NCBI GenBank assembly: GCA_024235415.1
Contig: JACKML010000002.1
Coordinates: 248,001-312,000 of the forward strand
Reading direction: 5' to 3'
Origin: Chromatiaceae bacterium
GTDB lineage: Bacteria > Pseudomonadota > Gammaproteobacteria > Chromatiales > Chromatiaceae
Length of the DNA stretch: 64,000 bases
Shown here: one piece after another, positions 34,453 through 43,377 of the stretch
Numbering within the stretch: the stretch's first letter is position 1
How the letters are laid out: every line of letters starts with the position of its first letter
Made by a program: the position numbers and the translations under genes
The notes under the pieces: model-generated
What the model was told of the DNA's origin: nothing
Database searches by the model: none
Seen by the model: only the letters and a program-made list of their open reading frames with translations

Positions 34453-34867
34453 GCCCGGCAGCCGTGCAATCGAACCCCGGATAAGCGGCGAGGAAACCCG
34501 CCAGTCCCTCGGTGACAAAGACATCCAGCGACCAGTCGTCGTCGCTCAACGCGTCGATGAATTCCGGCGCCATCAGGTAGACGTACGCCTTGACCCGGGA
34601 ACTGCCGGCATCGACCTCGACAACGGATCTGCAATACATCTCACCCTCGAACACATCCAGCCGTGCCAGTTGCCGGTCCGTCACCCCACGATAAAGCATG
34701 CCATCGACCCGGTCGCCATGTGACACGACGATGCCGGGATACACCTCACCCCTCACCCGGCGTCGTCTGTGGCCATCCAGCACTGCCGGCTCGGCCACCG
34801 CTGCGAAGCCACAGACCGCGTGCATCACCCGCGGCACCATCAGCGTTCCGAATACGAACAGGTTCAT
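34445..34867 (-). CDS. Gamma-glutamylcyclotransferase-like (AIG2/GGCT) protein
   Basis: A 140-residue protein with the AIG2/GGCT signature FVFGTLMVPRVM at the N-terminus, RVRGEVYPGIV, and DVFEGEMYCRSVVEV with the conserved acidic residue. Family members form 5-oxoproline from gamma-glutamyl compounds or act on related amides. ATG 34867 has AGAGGCG upstream. It overlaps the next gene on the minus strand. Confidence 0.82.
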   Translation of the reverse strand: MNLFVFGTLMVPRVMHAVCGFAAVAEPAVLDGHRRRRVRGEVYPGIVVSHGDRVDGMLYRGVTDRQLARLDVFEGEMYCRSVVEVDAGSSRVKAYVYLMAPEFIDALSDDDWSLDVFVTEGLAGFLAAYPGFDCTAAGHD

Positions 34868-34900
34868 CACAGCGCCTCTGTAACAGGGACCGCCAGCCGT

Positions 34901-35620
34901 TCACGATCGGCGCATCGCCGGGCTGCTGGACATCAGGGTCGATAGCGCCGAAGAGTGAAACTCGCGCCGATACAGCACGAAGACCACCAGGGCTGCGGCT
35001 GCGACGAACAGCCAGGAACTCACCATCCAGGCCAGCACAGCCAGTGCAAAATAATACGAGCGCAACCCGAAATTGAAGTGATGCGCCGCCATCGAGACCA
35101 CGCGTGCAACACGTTCAGCGGCCTGGCGGATCTCCTCTTCGGCGACATCTGCCGTGCCCGGGTTGGGCGCAGCACCGATCAGCACAGCAGCAAATCCGAC
35201 CTGTCGCAGACTCCAGGTGAACTTGAAGAAGGCGTAGACGAAAATCACCACCAGCAGGGCCACCTTCGCCTCCCACTGCAGGCGCGTCTGCTCCCCTGCC
35301 AGCGGCAAGTCATCGAACAGTACGATGGCCTGGTCGAGATAGCCGAGCAGGGTCAGCACCCCGGCCAGGATAACCAGTGCGCTGGAGGCAAAGAAGGATA
35401 CATTGCGCTCCAGCGTGCTGATGGCCGACATATCGGCCATGCGGTTCTCGCGGTGCATCATCTGCATCATCCATTCACGGCGATACATGTGCATTACGCT
35501 GGCCAGGCATACCTCGGTCGCCGAACGATGCTTGGCGTAGCGCGAATAGCCCACCCAGCAGCCGAGAAACCAAAGCAAGGCCAACACGTCCGCTACGACG
35601 GCCGGGTCAATTCCCTTCAT
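34901..35620 (-). CDS. DUF599 family membrane protein
   Basis: A 239-residue inner-membrane protein with about four TM segments (8-25, 75-97, 118-135, 195-222). It contains YRREWMMQMMHRENRMAD and the RQVGFAAVLIGAAP block typical of DUF599. The family is conserved but uncharacterised. It lies 18 bp downstream of the LysR gene on the same strand, so it may be co-transcribed with it. Confidence 0.8.
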   Translation of the reverse strand: MKGIDPAVVADVLALLWFLGCWVGYSRYAKHRSATEVCLASVMHMYRREWMMQMMHRENRMADMSAISTLERNVSFFASSALVILAGVLTLLGYLDQAIVLFDDLPLAGEQTRLQWEAKVALLVVIFVYAFFKFTWSLRQVGFAAVLIGAAPNPGTADVAEEEIRQAAERVARVVSMAAHHFNFGLRSYYFALAVLAWMVSSWLFVAAAALVVFVLYRREFHSSALSTLMSSSPAMRRS

Positions 35621-35638
35621 CGCTGGTTACCCGGCGGT

Positions 35639-36649
35639 CTACTCGAGATCGACGACGTTGGTCGGCATATGCCTGGAATCGAGTTCATTGACGTCGACCA
35701 CCTCTTCCCGGCTGTGTGCCACCGCCAGCTTGTAGGGCAATTTGCACTGCAAGGTCGCCATAGCATCCAGAAAGGCCTGGGCCTGGGCCGTCATGAATTT
35801 GCCACGACGGGTCACGGCGCCATAGGTGCGCCGCGGGAAATAATCGTCCAGTGGAATCACCGCGAGACGCTCTTTCCCTGTGAGGCAGATCTCGTTGACG
35901 ATGGAAATACCGAGTCCCTGCTCGACGTAGCGTTTGATCACTTCCCAGCCGCCGGCCTCCAGCACCACGTCGTACGGGACACCGTGCTGTTCGAACACCA
36001 GATCAACGGTACGCCAGTGGTTGAGCTGCCGCGGCGGCAGGATCAGCCCGTAGGGACTGATCTCTTCGAGGGTGACCTTGGTACGACGCGCCAGCGGGTG
36101 ATCCAGCGGTACGATCAGGACCTGCTCGAACGAGAAAAACGCCTTGTATTCCAGGTCCCCCTGGCCTTCCACCATGGGTCCTACGGCGAAATCGGCGACG
36201 TCGGAGCGCAATTTGGCCAGGCCATCACGCCCGGTCTCGTTCAACAGCTTGATATGAATGCCCGGGTGGCGGTCGCGAAAGCAGGAGACGAATTCCGGCA
36301 GCAGGTAAAGGATGGTCGATTCGCCCGCGACAATGGTCAGTTCTCCGCCGTCGAGGCGTCCGCTCTTGCTGGCGAAAGTCTGTGCGAGGTTGTCGATACC
36401 CTCGAGCAGAGGCTTGGCGATTTCATACAACAGTTCGCCGTCCGGCGTGATGCGGATCTGCGGGCCGTGCCGCTCGAACACGATCACATCCAGTTCACGC
36501 TCGAGTGCCTTGATCTGCAGCGAGATTGTCGGCTGCGTGAGAAACAGTTTCTCCGCCGCGCGCGATATGTTCTTGGTCTCGACGGTCTTGCAGAAGGCTC
36601 GCAACTGCTTCAGTCGATTCTGCTTGTAGCTTGGGGGTGAAATACTCAT
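35639..36649 (-). CDS. LysR family transcriptional regulator (CysB-like class)
   Basis: A 336-residue regulator. The N-terminal winged helix-turn-helix is at about 8-66 (NISRAAEKLFLTQPTISLQI), followed by a two-lobe PBP-like effector domain (95-300). The long C-terminal tail beyond residue 300 is unusual. ATG 36649 is preferred to an upstream GTG because GGAG precedes it closely. Effector and targets are unknown; the DUF599 gene downstream is the only linked candidate. Confidence 0.85.
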   Translation of the reverse strand: MSISPPSYKQNRLKQLRAFCKTVETKNISRAAEKLFLTQPTISLQIKALERELDVIVFERHGPQIRITPDGELLYEIAKPLLEGIDNLAQTFASKSGRLDGGELTIVAGESTILYLLPEFVSCFRDRHPGIHIKLLNETGRDGLAKLRSDVADFAVGPMVEGQGDLEYKAFFSFEQVLIVPLDHPLARRTKVTLEEISPYGLILPPRQLNHWRTVDLVFEQHGVPYDVVLEAGGWEVIKRYVEQGLGISIVNEICLTGKERLAVIPLDDYFPRRTYGAVTRRGKFMTAQAQAFLDAMATLQCKLPYKLAVAHSREEVVDVNELDSRHMPTNVVDLE

Positions 36650-36954
36650 AAACACTCCATCCTCTTTCGGCGCCTGCACCCCGCGTTCTGTTGAAAGACT
36701 CTGCGGTCTGCGCGGGATATCGGGACGCCAGTGCCAACGTTATCGGCACCCAGTTTTTTACGTTGTGCGCCGGAGAGTTTTCTCTACAGATATACCCTAG
36801 CTGAAAATGCACGACGGGATATCCGTAGCGCCGGATTCAAAGCCGGCAAAAAATGTTCCTATGTGTCTGCAAAAAAATAGGCGCCCGTCGAGGGCGCCAA
36901 AGTTAAGAGCAGAGGGGGCAGAATCCTCTGCCAGGAGGGTTCATTGGTATCCGG
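36650..36954. other. Intergenic region between phaB and the LysR gene
   Basis: 305 bp without a gene. It holds the phaB terminator (36871-36898) and, presumably, the LysR promoter. No repeat, RNA or further ORF is convincing. Confidence 0.7.
36871..36898 (-). terminator. Rho-independent terminator after phaB
   Basis: Read on the minus strand: GGCGCCC-TCGAC-GGGCGCC then TATTTTTTT. It ends the phasin-phaB transcripts. Confidence 0.92.
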
Positions 36955-37701
36955 TCAGTGGCTGGTAAACAGCCCACCGTTGACCGGGATATTGGCGCCG
37001 GTGGTATAGCCGTTGCCTTCGCTCGCCAACCAGGCGACTGCGTTGGCGATCTCTTCCGGCTTGCCCATGCGACGCATCGGTACGCTGTTCACGATCGACT
37101 TGAGTACCTCTTCCGGCATCGCCTCGGTCATCGCGGTGGCGATGTAGCCCGGCGAGACCGTGTTGACGGTAATGCCTTTTGCCGCGGTCTCAAGTGCAAC
37201 CGCCATGGTGAATCCGTGCATCCCCGCCTTCGCCGCCGAGTAGTTGGCCTGACCGAACTGCCCGCGCTGACCGTTTACCGACGCGATGTTGACGATGCGG
37301 CCCCAGCCCTTGTCGAGCATCCCATTGATGACATGGCGGGTAACGTTGAAGGCACTGTCCAGGTTGGTCGCGATGACCGCCTTCCAGTTTGCCTCGGGCA
37401 TCTTCTTCAGGGTGCCGTCGCGAGTGATACCGGCACAGTTAACGAGGATGTCGACCGAACCGAATTCTTCGGTGATCTGCGCCACGGCGCGCTCACAATC
37501 GGCAAAGTTCGCGACATCGAGGGCGCACAGTGCAATGGTGCTGCCCTGTTCTTTCATCTGCTTCTGCCAGGCCTCGGCGGATTCTTTCTCCGGCGGAAAA
37601 TAGCCGGCGACCACGACATGGCCCTGCGCGGCCAGTTCGCGGCAGATAGCCGACCCGATACCACCGTTACCACCAGTTACCAAAGCGACTCTTTTGCTCA
37701 T
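36955..37701 (-). CDS. phaB: Acetoacetyl-CoA reductase PhaB
   Basis: A 248-residue short-chain dehydrogenase that reduces acetoacetyl-CoA to (R)-3-hydroxybutyryl-CoA for polyhydroxybutyrate. Seen: cofactor loop TGGNGGIGSAICREL, NCAGITRDGTLKKM, and catalytic Ser/Tyr/Lys in NIASVNGQRGQ and YSAAKAG. QFGQANYSAAK and MRRMGKPEEIANAV are typical of PhaB rather than FabG. ATG 37701 is chosen over the upstream extension. A phasin gene lies upstream on the same strand; phaA and phaC are not in the window. Confidence 0.92.
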   Translation of the reverse strand: MSKRVALVTGGNGGIGSAICRELAAQGHVVVAGYFPPEKESAEAWQKQMKEQGSTIALCALDVANFADCERAVAQITEEFGSVDILVNCAGITRDGTLKKMPEANWKAVIATNLDSAFNVTRHVINGMLDKGWGRIVNIASVNGQRGQFGQANYSAAKAGMHGFTMAVALETAAKGITVNTVSPGYIATAMTEAMPEEVLKSIVNSVPMRRMGKPEEIANAVAWLASEGNGYTTGANIPVNGGLFTSH

Positions 37702-37757
37702 TCCGTTCCTCCGTCTTCGTTGTTTTTTACGTTTACCGATCAATCAGCCCATTGTAC

Positions 37758-37790
37758 GGACAAGGGCGACACACCACGTCGCCCTTGTCC
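37758..37790. repeat. Perfect 13-bp hairpin between phasin and phaB
   Basis: GGACAAGGGCGAC-acaccac-GTCGCCCTTGTCC, starting 9 bp beyond the phasin stop. No T-run follows on either strand, so it may be a Rho-dependent or partial terminator, or an mRNA-stabilising element giving more phasin than PhaB. Confidence 0.75.
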
Positions 37791-37798
37791 AGGTCGCA

Positions 37799-38176
37799 TC
37801 AAGCGGCCTTCTTGGTAGCCAGTTTGCCGGCTTTCTCCACGCTCTCGCCGGTGTACTTGACAGCCTCTTCGACCATGCCGGTCAGTTCTTCACGAACCGA
37901 GGTCATCATCTCAGCGGTCTCGCGCAGGTTGGCCATGAACTTCTCGTTGCAGCCCTTGAGCAGTTCGCTCTGCGCCGTCATCGCGTCTTTGTAGTCTTTC
38001 GCGGTGGTCAGCACTTCGTACTGCTTGGCGCTGGATTCGAGGCAGTCGTTCATGATCGCAGCCTGTTTCGCAGCAAATTGCTCGAAGGTACGCATGTTGA
38101 AATCGCCCAGACGCTTGGCCGAAGCGAAGACGTTTTCGTTGAAGTTGTTTACCATTTCCAGAAGTTCGTTTTGCAT
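37799..38176 (-). CDS. Phasin family PHA granule protein
   Basis: A 125-residue amphipathic, helix-rich protein with no Trp or Cys cluster. It contains MVNNFNENVFASAKRLGDFN and SVREELTGMVEEAVKYTGE, and a Lys/Ala tail TKKAA typical of phasins. It coats polyhydroxyalkanoate granules. It lies upstream of phaB and is controlled from a region with three TGCA-type palindromes. One Cys occurs in NDCLES. Confidence 0.88.
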   Translation of the reverse strand: MQNELLEMVNNFNENVFASAKRLGDFNMRTFEQFAAKQAAIMNDCLESSAKQYEVLTTAKDYKDAMTAQSELLKGCNEKFMANLRETAEMMTSVREELTGMVEEAVKYTGESVEKAGKLATKKAA

Positions 38177-38208
38177 GACAGTCTCTCCCGAGTCGTGTTA
38201 CAAGTGAA

Positions 38209-38299
38209 TTGTGCAGTGCACCAATGTTGCAGTGCACAATATCGGTCCGATCCGATGTTTGTCAAGCCCCTGAACGCAATTTTTTTGTGCATTGCACCA
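38209..38299. promoter_or_regulatory. Triplicate TGCA-type operators (PhaR-like)
   Basis: Three related dyads lie between the divergent phasin and DUF2889 genes: TTGTGCAGTGCACCAA (38209-38224), TTGCAGTGCACAA (38227-38239) and TTGTGCATTGCACCA (38285-38299). PhaR-type regulators that sense PHA bind TGC/GCA-rich dyads before phasin genes, so these are likely phasin operators. The phaR gene is not in the window. Confidence 0.65.
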
Positions 38300-38335
38300 T
38301 TTTAATTGCAAGTCACTGTTTTAAAAGGCTAATCA

Positions 38336-38890
38336 ATGCCATTGCCACCACCTGAAAAACGCTCTCTTGTGCATACCAGACGCATCGAATGCCGCGGATA
38401 TCGCCGTGACGACGGTCTCTGGGACATCGAAGGCAGCCTGATCGATACCCGGACCGAGGAAATGGAGACCTTCGGTCGCGGAAAGATCGCGCCTGGCGAA
38501 CATCTGCACGAAATGTGGCTGCGCATGACCGTTGATTCCGATCTGACCGTCAAGGCGATCGGCGCCAAGACCGTGCACGCGCCTTATCCGCCATGTCCGA
38601 ACTTTCCCGATCGCTTTGGCAAGCTTGTCGGCCAGCGCATCGAGCCGGGCTGGACCGCCAAGGTACGCGTACTGCTGGGCGGGCGATGGGGCTGCACCCA
38701 CCTGGTCGAATTGCTGGGGCCGCTCGCGACCACCGCAGTGCAGACGGTGTATGCCTGGCGCGGCGAGACCGGCGAACACCTGGCGGACAGCGTCGCGCCG
38801 CCCGCGGATTTCATCAACTCCTGCCATACACTCGCGGACGGCACCGAGGTGGTCAACGTGCTGTGGCCGCCGCAGGACCACAACGACTGA
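38336..38890 (+). CDS. DUF2889 family protein
   Basis: A 184-residue soluble protein of DUF2889: HTRRIECRGYRRDDGLWDIE and EMETFGRGKIAPGEHLHEMW, then RWGCTHLVELLGPLATTAVQ with Cys and His. The family is widespread in beta- and gammaproteobacteria and uncharacterised. It is divergent from the phasin gene and shares its control region, which hints at a link to PHA metabolism but does not show one. Confidence 0.8.
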   Translation: MPLPPPEKRSLVHTRRIECRGYRRDDGLWDIEGSLIDTRTEEMETFGRGKIAPGEHLHEMWLRMTVDSDLTVKAIGAKTVHAPYPPCPNFPDRFGKLVGQRIEPGWTAKVRVLLGGRWGCTHLVELLGPLATTAVQTVYAWRGETGEHLADSVAPPADFINSCHTLADGTEVVNVLWPPQDHND

Positions 38891-38976
38891 TCTGCCGCCG
38901 CCGTATCCTTTTACCCTATGCAAGCCGGTGGCAGCGGTTCAGACTGAACGCATGTCGTGCAACGCAGGGCATCTTT

Positions 38977-39414
38977 GTGAAGGCCGGTTATCTCTCTGTC
39001 GAGACACATCAGGAACGACCAGGACTGGTGCGCCTGGCGCTCAGCGCCGATCCACCCGGGATTGCCATCCCGCCACAGGGCAGTCAGCGACTGCGTTATG
39101 TTGCGCGTTTCAACGACGGTGATGCGGCACTCATGCATGCGCACGAGATCCTGCGCTGGCGGTTGATCGATGTGCAGTCGCGGATCTACCGAGTGACCTT
39201 CGAGCGGGCAATCGCCGCCGTCGATGCCCTGGATCTGAAACACCGTGGTGTCTACATCGATCCGACACTTTCCGATACGGCGAAGGCCGAAATCGCCACG
39301 ACGACACAACATTTCATCAACGCCCGCCACCGCAGGGATCGGCTGTTTCAACTCGCCGGGTACCTGGGCATCGCATTGCTGCTGCTGAACCTCTTCGCAC
39401 TATCGCTGAAGTAG
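38977..39414 (+). CDS. Hypothetical tail-anchored-type membrane protein
   Basis: A 145-residue protein with no family I recognise. The first 120 residues are soluble, containing GLVRLALSADPPGIAIPPQG, MHAHEILRWRLIDVQSRIYR and a helical segment. The end is a single TM helix (LAGYLGIALLLLNLFALSL), so the domain faces the cytoplasm or is tail-anchored. The start is GTG 38977; no better start is visible in frame. It lies 86 bp after the DUF2889 gene and may be co-transcribed. Confidence 0.6.
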   Translation: MKAGYLSVETHQERPGLVRLALSADPPGIAIPPQGSQRLRYVARFNDGDAALMHAHEILRWRLIDVQSRIYRVTFERAIAAVDALDLKHRGVYIDPTLSDTAKAEIATTTQHFINARHRRDRLFQLAGYLGIALLLLNLFALSLK

Positions 39415-39514
39415 GCTGTTCCCCGCGCGCTTGATCCCGGGCAACGGCGATTCCTGGCCGACCGTTCACCAAGGTCCATACTTGAACTGTAGGGGGTATG
39501 ACCTGGAATCCGCT

Positions 39515-40249
39515 ATGCGCATGATATTCGGCCACCTTGTCGGGCTGCTGCTGTTGGCGGCTGCGAGCCAGATCATCTGTGCAGATCAGGACGTGATCGG
39601 ACAGGCCGAACGCGCGTTGTGGGGCGATGTCGAGTTCCAGATCTCGCGCCTGCGCTCGGAGCTGGGATTCGATCAATTGTCGCCCGCCGTGCGCGGCGCT
39701 TTGCACGAGGTGCCACGTCAACGCTTCGTACCCGACGGACAGCGGCGTCATGCCTACGAAAACCGGCCACTGCCGATCGGTCATGGTCAGACCATCTCGC
39801 AGCCACTGATCGTCGCCATCATGACCGAGCTGCTGCAAATCGGGCCGGGCGCCCGGGTCTTCGAACTGGGCACGGGATCGGGCTACCAGGCGGCGGTGCT
39901 CGCCGCCCTCGGCGCCGAGGTCTACAGCGTGGAGATCATTCCCGAACTGGCTGAACGCGCACATGTCACCCTCGATGCACTGAACTACAAAGTCGCGACA
40001 CGGATCGGTGACGGCTATCACGGCTGGAAGGAGGCCGCGCCGTTCGACGCCATCATTGTTACCGCCGCCGTTGATCACATACCGCCGCCGCTGATACAGC
40101 AGCTCAAGCCGGGTGGCCGCATGCTCGTACCGATCGGCAGCCGCTACCTGACCCAGAAACTGGTGCTGGTGACACGTGACGAGCATGGCGCGGTCCGCAC
40201 CCAGGAGATGCTGCCCGTCACCTTCGTGCCCCTGACCGGCCAGCATTGA
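39515..40249 (+). CDS. pcm: Protein-L-isoaspartate O-methyltransferase with signal peptide
   Basis: A 244-residue Pcm: the domain spans about 45-240 with VPRQRFVP, PLPIGHGQTISQPLIVA, VFELGTGSGYQAAVLAALGA (SAM site), and the C-terminal strand PPLIQQLKPGGRMLVPIG. Pcm repairs isoaspartyl residues using SAM. Unusually it begins with a hydrophobic segment (HLVGLLLLAAASQIICADQ) that looks like a cleavable signal, suggesting a periplasmic enzyme, where SAM is not expected. ATG 39515 gives this signal; if translation began later, the protein would be cytosolic. Confidence 0.85.
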   Translation: MRMIFGHLVGLLLLAAASQIICADQDVIGQAERALWGDVEFQISRLRSELGFDQLSPAVRGALHEVPRQRFVPDGQRRHAYENRPLPIGHGQTISQPLIVAIMTELLQIGPGARVFELGTGSGYQAAVLAALGAEVYSVEIIPELAERAHVTLDALNYKVATRIGDGYHGWKEAAPFDAIIVTAAVDHIPPPLIQQLKPGGRMLVPIGSRYLTQKLVLVTRDEHGAVRTQEMLPVTFVPLTGQH

Positions 40250-40280
40250 TAGCGGCGGTCGATGCACGGCGCTGTTGCTT

Positions 40281-42719
40281 ATGTCAGTCCCCCACCCTGC
40301 CGCACCAGCCCTGGCCGTAGGCCTGATCTCGGCGGCGGCGCTCGGTTACGAGATCCTGCTGCTACGGATCTTCGCGATCGTACACTGGCATCACCTGGTG
40401 GCAACGGCGATCAGCCTGGCATTGCTGGGCTATGGCGCCAGCGGGACCTTCATCGCCGTATTCCGGGTCGCGCTCGAGCGCCACTTCGCCGCTGTGTTCG
40501 TGGCCAACGCGATGCTGTTCGGCATATCTGCACTCGCGTGTACCGCGTTGGCACAGCAGCTGCCGTTCGACCCCCAGGCCCTGACATGGGAACCGCTACA
40601 ACTACTGTACCTGGCAGCGACCTTTCTGCTTCTCTCGGTACCGTTTTTCGCCGCCGCCAACTGTGTCGGCCTCGCGCTGTCCGCCTACCGGGACGAAATC
40701 CCGCGCCTGTACGGCTACGACCTGCTGGGCGCCGGACTGGGCGCGCTGTTGCTGCTGGTCGCCCTATCGTGGCTCCATCCAGCGGACATCCTCTACCTGA
40801 TCTTCGCGCTCGGCCTGCTGGTCGGCGCCGCCGCGGCCAGGCACCAGCGTTGGTACCCGTGGTCTGCCGCGGCCGTCGCCATCACCCTCGCCTTCACGGC
40901 CTGGATGTTTGCCCGCCCCGCCATTCATCCGGCCGACTACAAGGACCTGACACGATCGCTGTGGGTCGTCGGTGCGGAAACTGAGACAGTGAGCCACGGC
41001 ATCGCAGGCCTTGTCACGGTGGTCCGCAACGACGTGGTGCCCGTTCGGCTGGCCCCCGGACTAAGCCTCAATACAACGACGCTGCCGCCACGCCAACGTG
41101 CGGTTTTCGTCGACGGGGAACTTGCAGGGGCAATCGACGACCATGAGCACACTGCAACATCTGCGCTGTATCTGGGCGACCTCACCTCGGCGCTGCCTTA
41201 CCACCTGCTGCAATCGCCACAGGTGGCCGTGCTCAACGCCGGCATCGGCACCAGCGTCCAGCAGGCACTGCATCTGGGCGCGGCCTCGGTGACCGCTATC
41301 GAGCCCAATGCACAGCTGCCCGCACTGCTGTGCAAACCGAACCCCGGGGATAACCTGGGGGTTTGCGATACCCGCCGCGTACGCTGGCATTTCCAGGCAT
41401 CACGCGCTTTCCTGGCCGGCACCGGTGCGCCATTCGACCTGATCGCCATCGACATACACAGCGACCCGACGGGGCTGGACGCCCTCAATATCGGCTTCGA
41501 TCTCACGACTGGCGCCATGACGGACTATCTGCGCCACCTGGCCCCGGGCGGGTTGCTTTCGATCAACGGCAACACAAGAGTTCCGCCAAGACTGTTGTTG
41601 CGCGCCATCGACACGGCACGGGTGGCCTTGCTGCAGGCGGGCAGCAACGACCCGGCCACGCACATTGCGGCGATTCGTGGGTGGCAACGCTTCAACCTGC
41701 TGGTTTCGCGGTCACCGTTGACCGGGACACAACTGGCCGGCATCCGGACGTTTTGCCGCAAGCACGGTTTTGACCTGGTCTGGCTACCAGATATTCAAGC
41801 CGGCGAGGTCAACCAATACCAAAGACTGTCAGAACCCCTGTTTCACCGTGGCGCCGCCGCCATCCTCGGCGGTGGTTCGCAGCGCTCGGCGACCGGCGGA
41901 TCGCTGCGGCTGCAGGCCGTCAGCGATGACCGGCCATACCCCTATCGATTTACCTCATGGCATGAGGCCTGGATGGCCGTGCGCAGCGGCGACCCTGAAC
42001 GCATCGCCAGCATCGACAGCGGCCTGCTGGTGGGCGTCGCCACCCTGCTGTTCACCGTGCTGATCGGTGCTTCGCTGATACTCATACCGCTGCGCTGGCT
42101 ACCGACGCCGACAACATCGCATCCGACCGCAAACAAGGGTCGCAAAGCACCTGCCTTCGCCTACTTCGCCATGCTGGGTCTGGCGTTCCTGTTTATCGAG
42201 ATCGCGTGGATCCAGCGCCTGCAGCTGTTTCTCGGCCACCCGGTTTATGCCACCACCGCAGTCCTCGCGGCATTCCTTGTCTTTGCCGGGCTGGGCAGCC
42301 TGTGGTCGCAGCGCCAGATGCACACGAGGACAACGCAGTTGTTGCACCTGGCTGCGCTGTCGATCCTGCTGTTCAGTCTCGTCTACATGCTGTTCCTGCC
42401 ATCGCTGCTGGCCCGCATGGCGGCATGGCCGCTGCTGTCTCGCGCCTGCGTGGTCCTGCTCCTCCTGGCACCAATGGCCTTCGCGATGGGTATGCCGTTT
42501 CCGCTGGGCCTGCGCGCACTGGGCCATACATCTGCGGGATTGGTGCCATGGGCGTGGGGGATAAACGGCTGCACATCTGTCATAGCCGCCGCCGCTGCAC
42601 CGCTGCTGGCAATGGAGGCGGGATTCAGTGGCTTGACGGCGATCGCGGTCATCGCCTATCTGCTCGTTCCGTGGCTGAACCCGGGCTTCCATAAACGGAC
42701 AGGCGATCACGGCACCTGA
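40281..42719 (+). CDS. Polytopic membrane protein with spermidine-synthase-like domain
   Basis: An 812-residue protein. It has about seven N-terminal TM helices (to about 225), a soluble SAM-methyltransferase-fold domain (about 240-560: VAVLNAGIGTSVQQALHLGA, VTAIEPN, FDLIAIDIHSDPTG), then about six more TM helices (from about 575). Proteins of this kind are annotated as membrane-associated spermidine synthases, but their substrates are unknown. The GxGxG loop is only partly kept (NAGIGTS). ATG 40281 is used; TTG 40275 is also in frame. It follows pcm by 31 bp. Confidence 0.75.
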   Translation: MSVPHPAAPALAVGLISAAALGYEILLLRIFAIVHWHHLVATAISLALLGYGASGTFIAVFRVALERHFAAVFVANAMLFGISALACTALAQQLPFDPQALTWEPLQLLYLAATFLLLSVPFFAAANCVGLALSAYRDEIPRLYGYDLLGAGLGALLLLVALSWLHPADILYLIFALGLLVGAAAARHQRWYPWSAAAVAITLAFTAWMFARPAIHPADYKDLTRSLWVVGAETETVSHGIAGLVTVVRNDVVPVRLAPGLSLNTTTLPPRQRAVFVDGELAGAIDDHEHTATSALYLGDLTSALPYHLLQSPQVAVLNAGIGTSVQQALHLGAASVTAIEPNAQLPALLCKPNPGDNLGVCDTRRVRWHFQASRAFLAGTGAPFDLIAIDIHSDPTGLDALNIGFDLTTGAMTDYLRHLAPGGLLSINGNTRVPPRLLLRAIDTARVALLQAGSNDPATHIAAIRGWQRFNLLVSRSPLTGTQLAGIRTFCRKHGFDLVWLPDIQAGEVNQYQRLSEPLFHRGAAAILGGGSQRSATGGSLRLQAVSDDRPYPYRFTSWHEAWMAVRSGDPERIASIDSGLLVGVATLLFTVLIGASLILIPLRWLPTPTTSHPTANKGRKAPAFAYFAMLGLAFLFIEIAWIQRLQLFLGHPVYATTAVLAAFLVFAGLGSLWSQRQMHTRTTQLLHLAALSILLFSLVYMLFLPSLLARMAAWPLLSRACVVLLLLAPMAFAMGMPFPLGLRALGHTSAGLVPWAWGINGCTSVIAAAAAPLLAMEAGFSGLTAIAVIAYLLVPWLNPGFHKRTGDHGT

Positions 42720-42837
42720 ACGCATCGGGCGCGGGACACGAGATCAGCGGCAACTGATCTGGCGCACCAGACAGCGTCGGGCACTAACTATACTTCCATA
42801 AGGGGAAGCGTCCGATCCGGGCGCGGGGGAGAACAAA

Positions 42838-43338
42838 ATGGGAAGCGATACCGATGGCGCAATCGTCAGCGCCCGATCCATCCGTGAGTCACCTCTCGGC
42901 CTCGACCTGACCGAGGGGCAGTGTCAGATCATCGCCGACGCCGCCAGCGCGATCTGTCTGGACGTCGGGGCCCGTCTGCTCGAAGAAGGTCACAGCGATG
43001 ACACCCTATACATGGTGTTGAGCGGCAGCCTGGAAGTCGTCAAACCGACCGGCGGTGGAGATTCCGTCACCCTGCAGCTGCTGCACAGCGGCGACATGGC
43101 AGGCATTCTGGGATTTGTCGACGGCGTTCCACACAGCGCCGGGATCCGCGCACTGACACAATGCGAACTCATCGGCCTGAGCCGTCACGATCTCGAAGGC
43201 CTGATAGGGCAGCATCCCGAGCTTGTTTATCAGGTCATGCGCGCCGTGGTGCGGGCCGCGCATCGGATCCTGGGCAAGATGAACACGCAGTTCGTCGAGA
43301 TGTCGAACTACATCAGCAAACAGCACGGTCGTTACTGA
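42838..43338 (+). CDS. Stand-alone cyclic-nucleotide-binding domain protein
   Basis: A 166-residue single-domain protein. The cNMP-binding beta-barrel (about 35-135) has MVLSGSLEVVKPTGG, LQLLHSGDMAGILGFVDG (phosphate-binding cassette region, but without the canonical Arg-Ala-Ala pair) and RALTQCELIGLSR. No DNA-binding or catalytic output domain follows. It may act by protein contact; ligand and partner are unknown. Confidence 0.75.
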   Translation: MGSDTDGAIVSARSIRESPLGLDLTEGQCQIIADAASAICLDVGARLLEEGHSDDTLYMVLSGSLEVVKPTGGGDSVTLQLLHSGDMAGILGFVDGVPHSAGIRALTQCELIGLSRHDLEGLIGQHPELVYQVMRAVVRAAHRILGKMNTQFVEMSNYISKQHGRY

Positions 43339-43377
43339 AGACAACACCGGCTCGCGGCGCAGACATCCGACTTGCCG

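Noticed and set aside
34955..36640. 561-codon plus-strand ORF
   Set aside because: Antisense to DUF599 and the LysR gene, both of which have clear domains; an open frame by high GC only.
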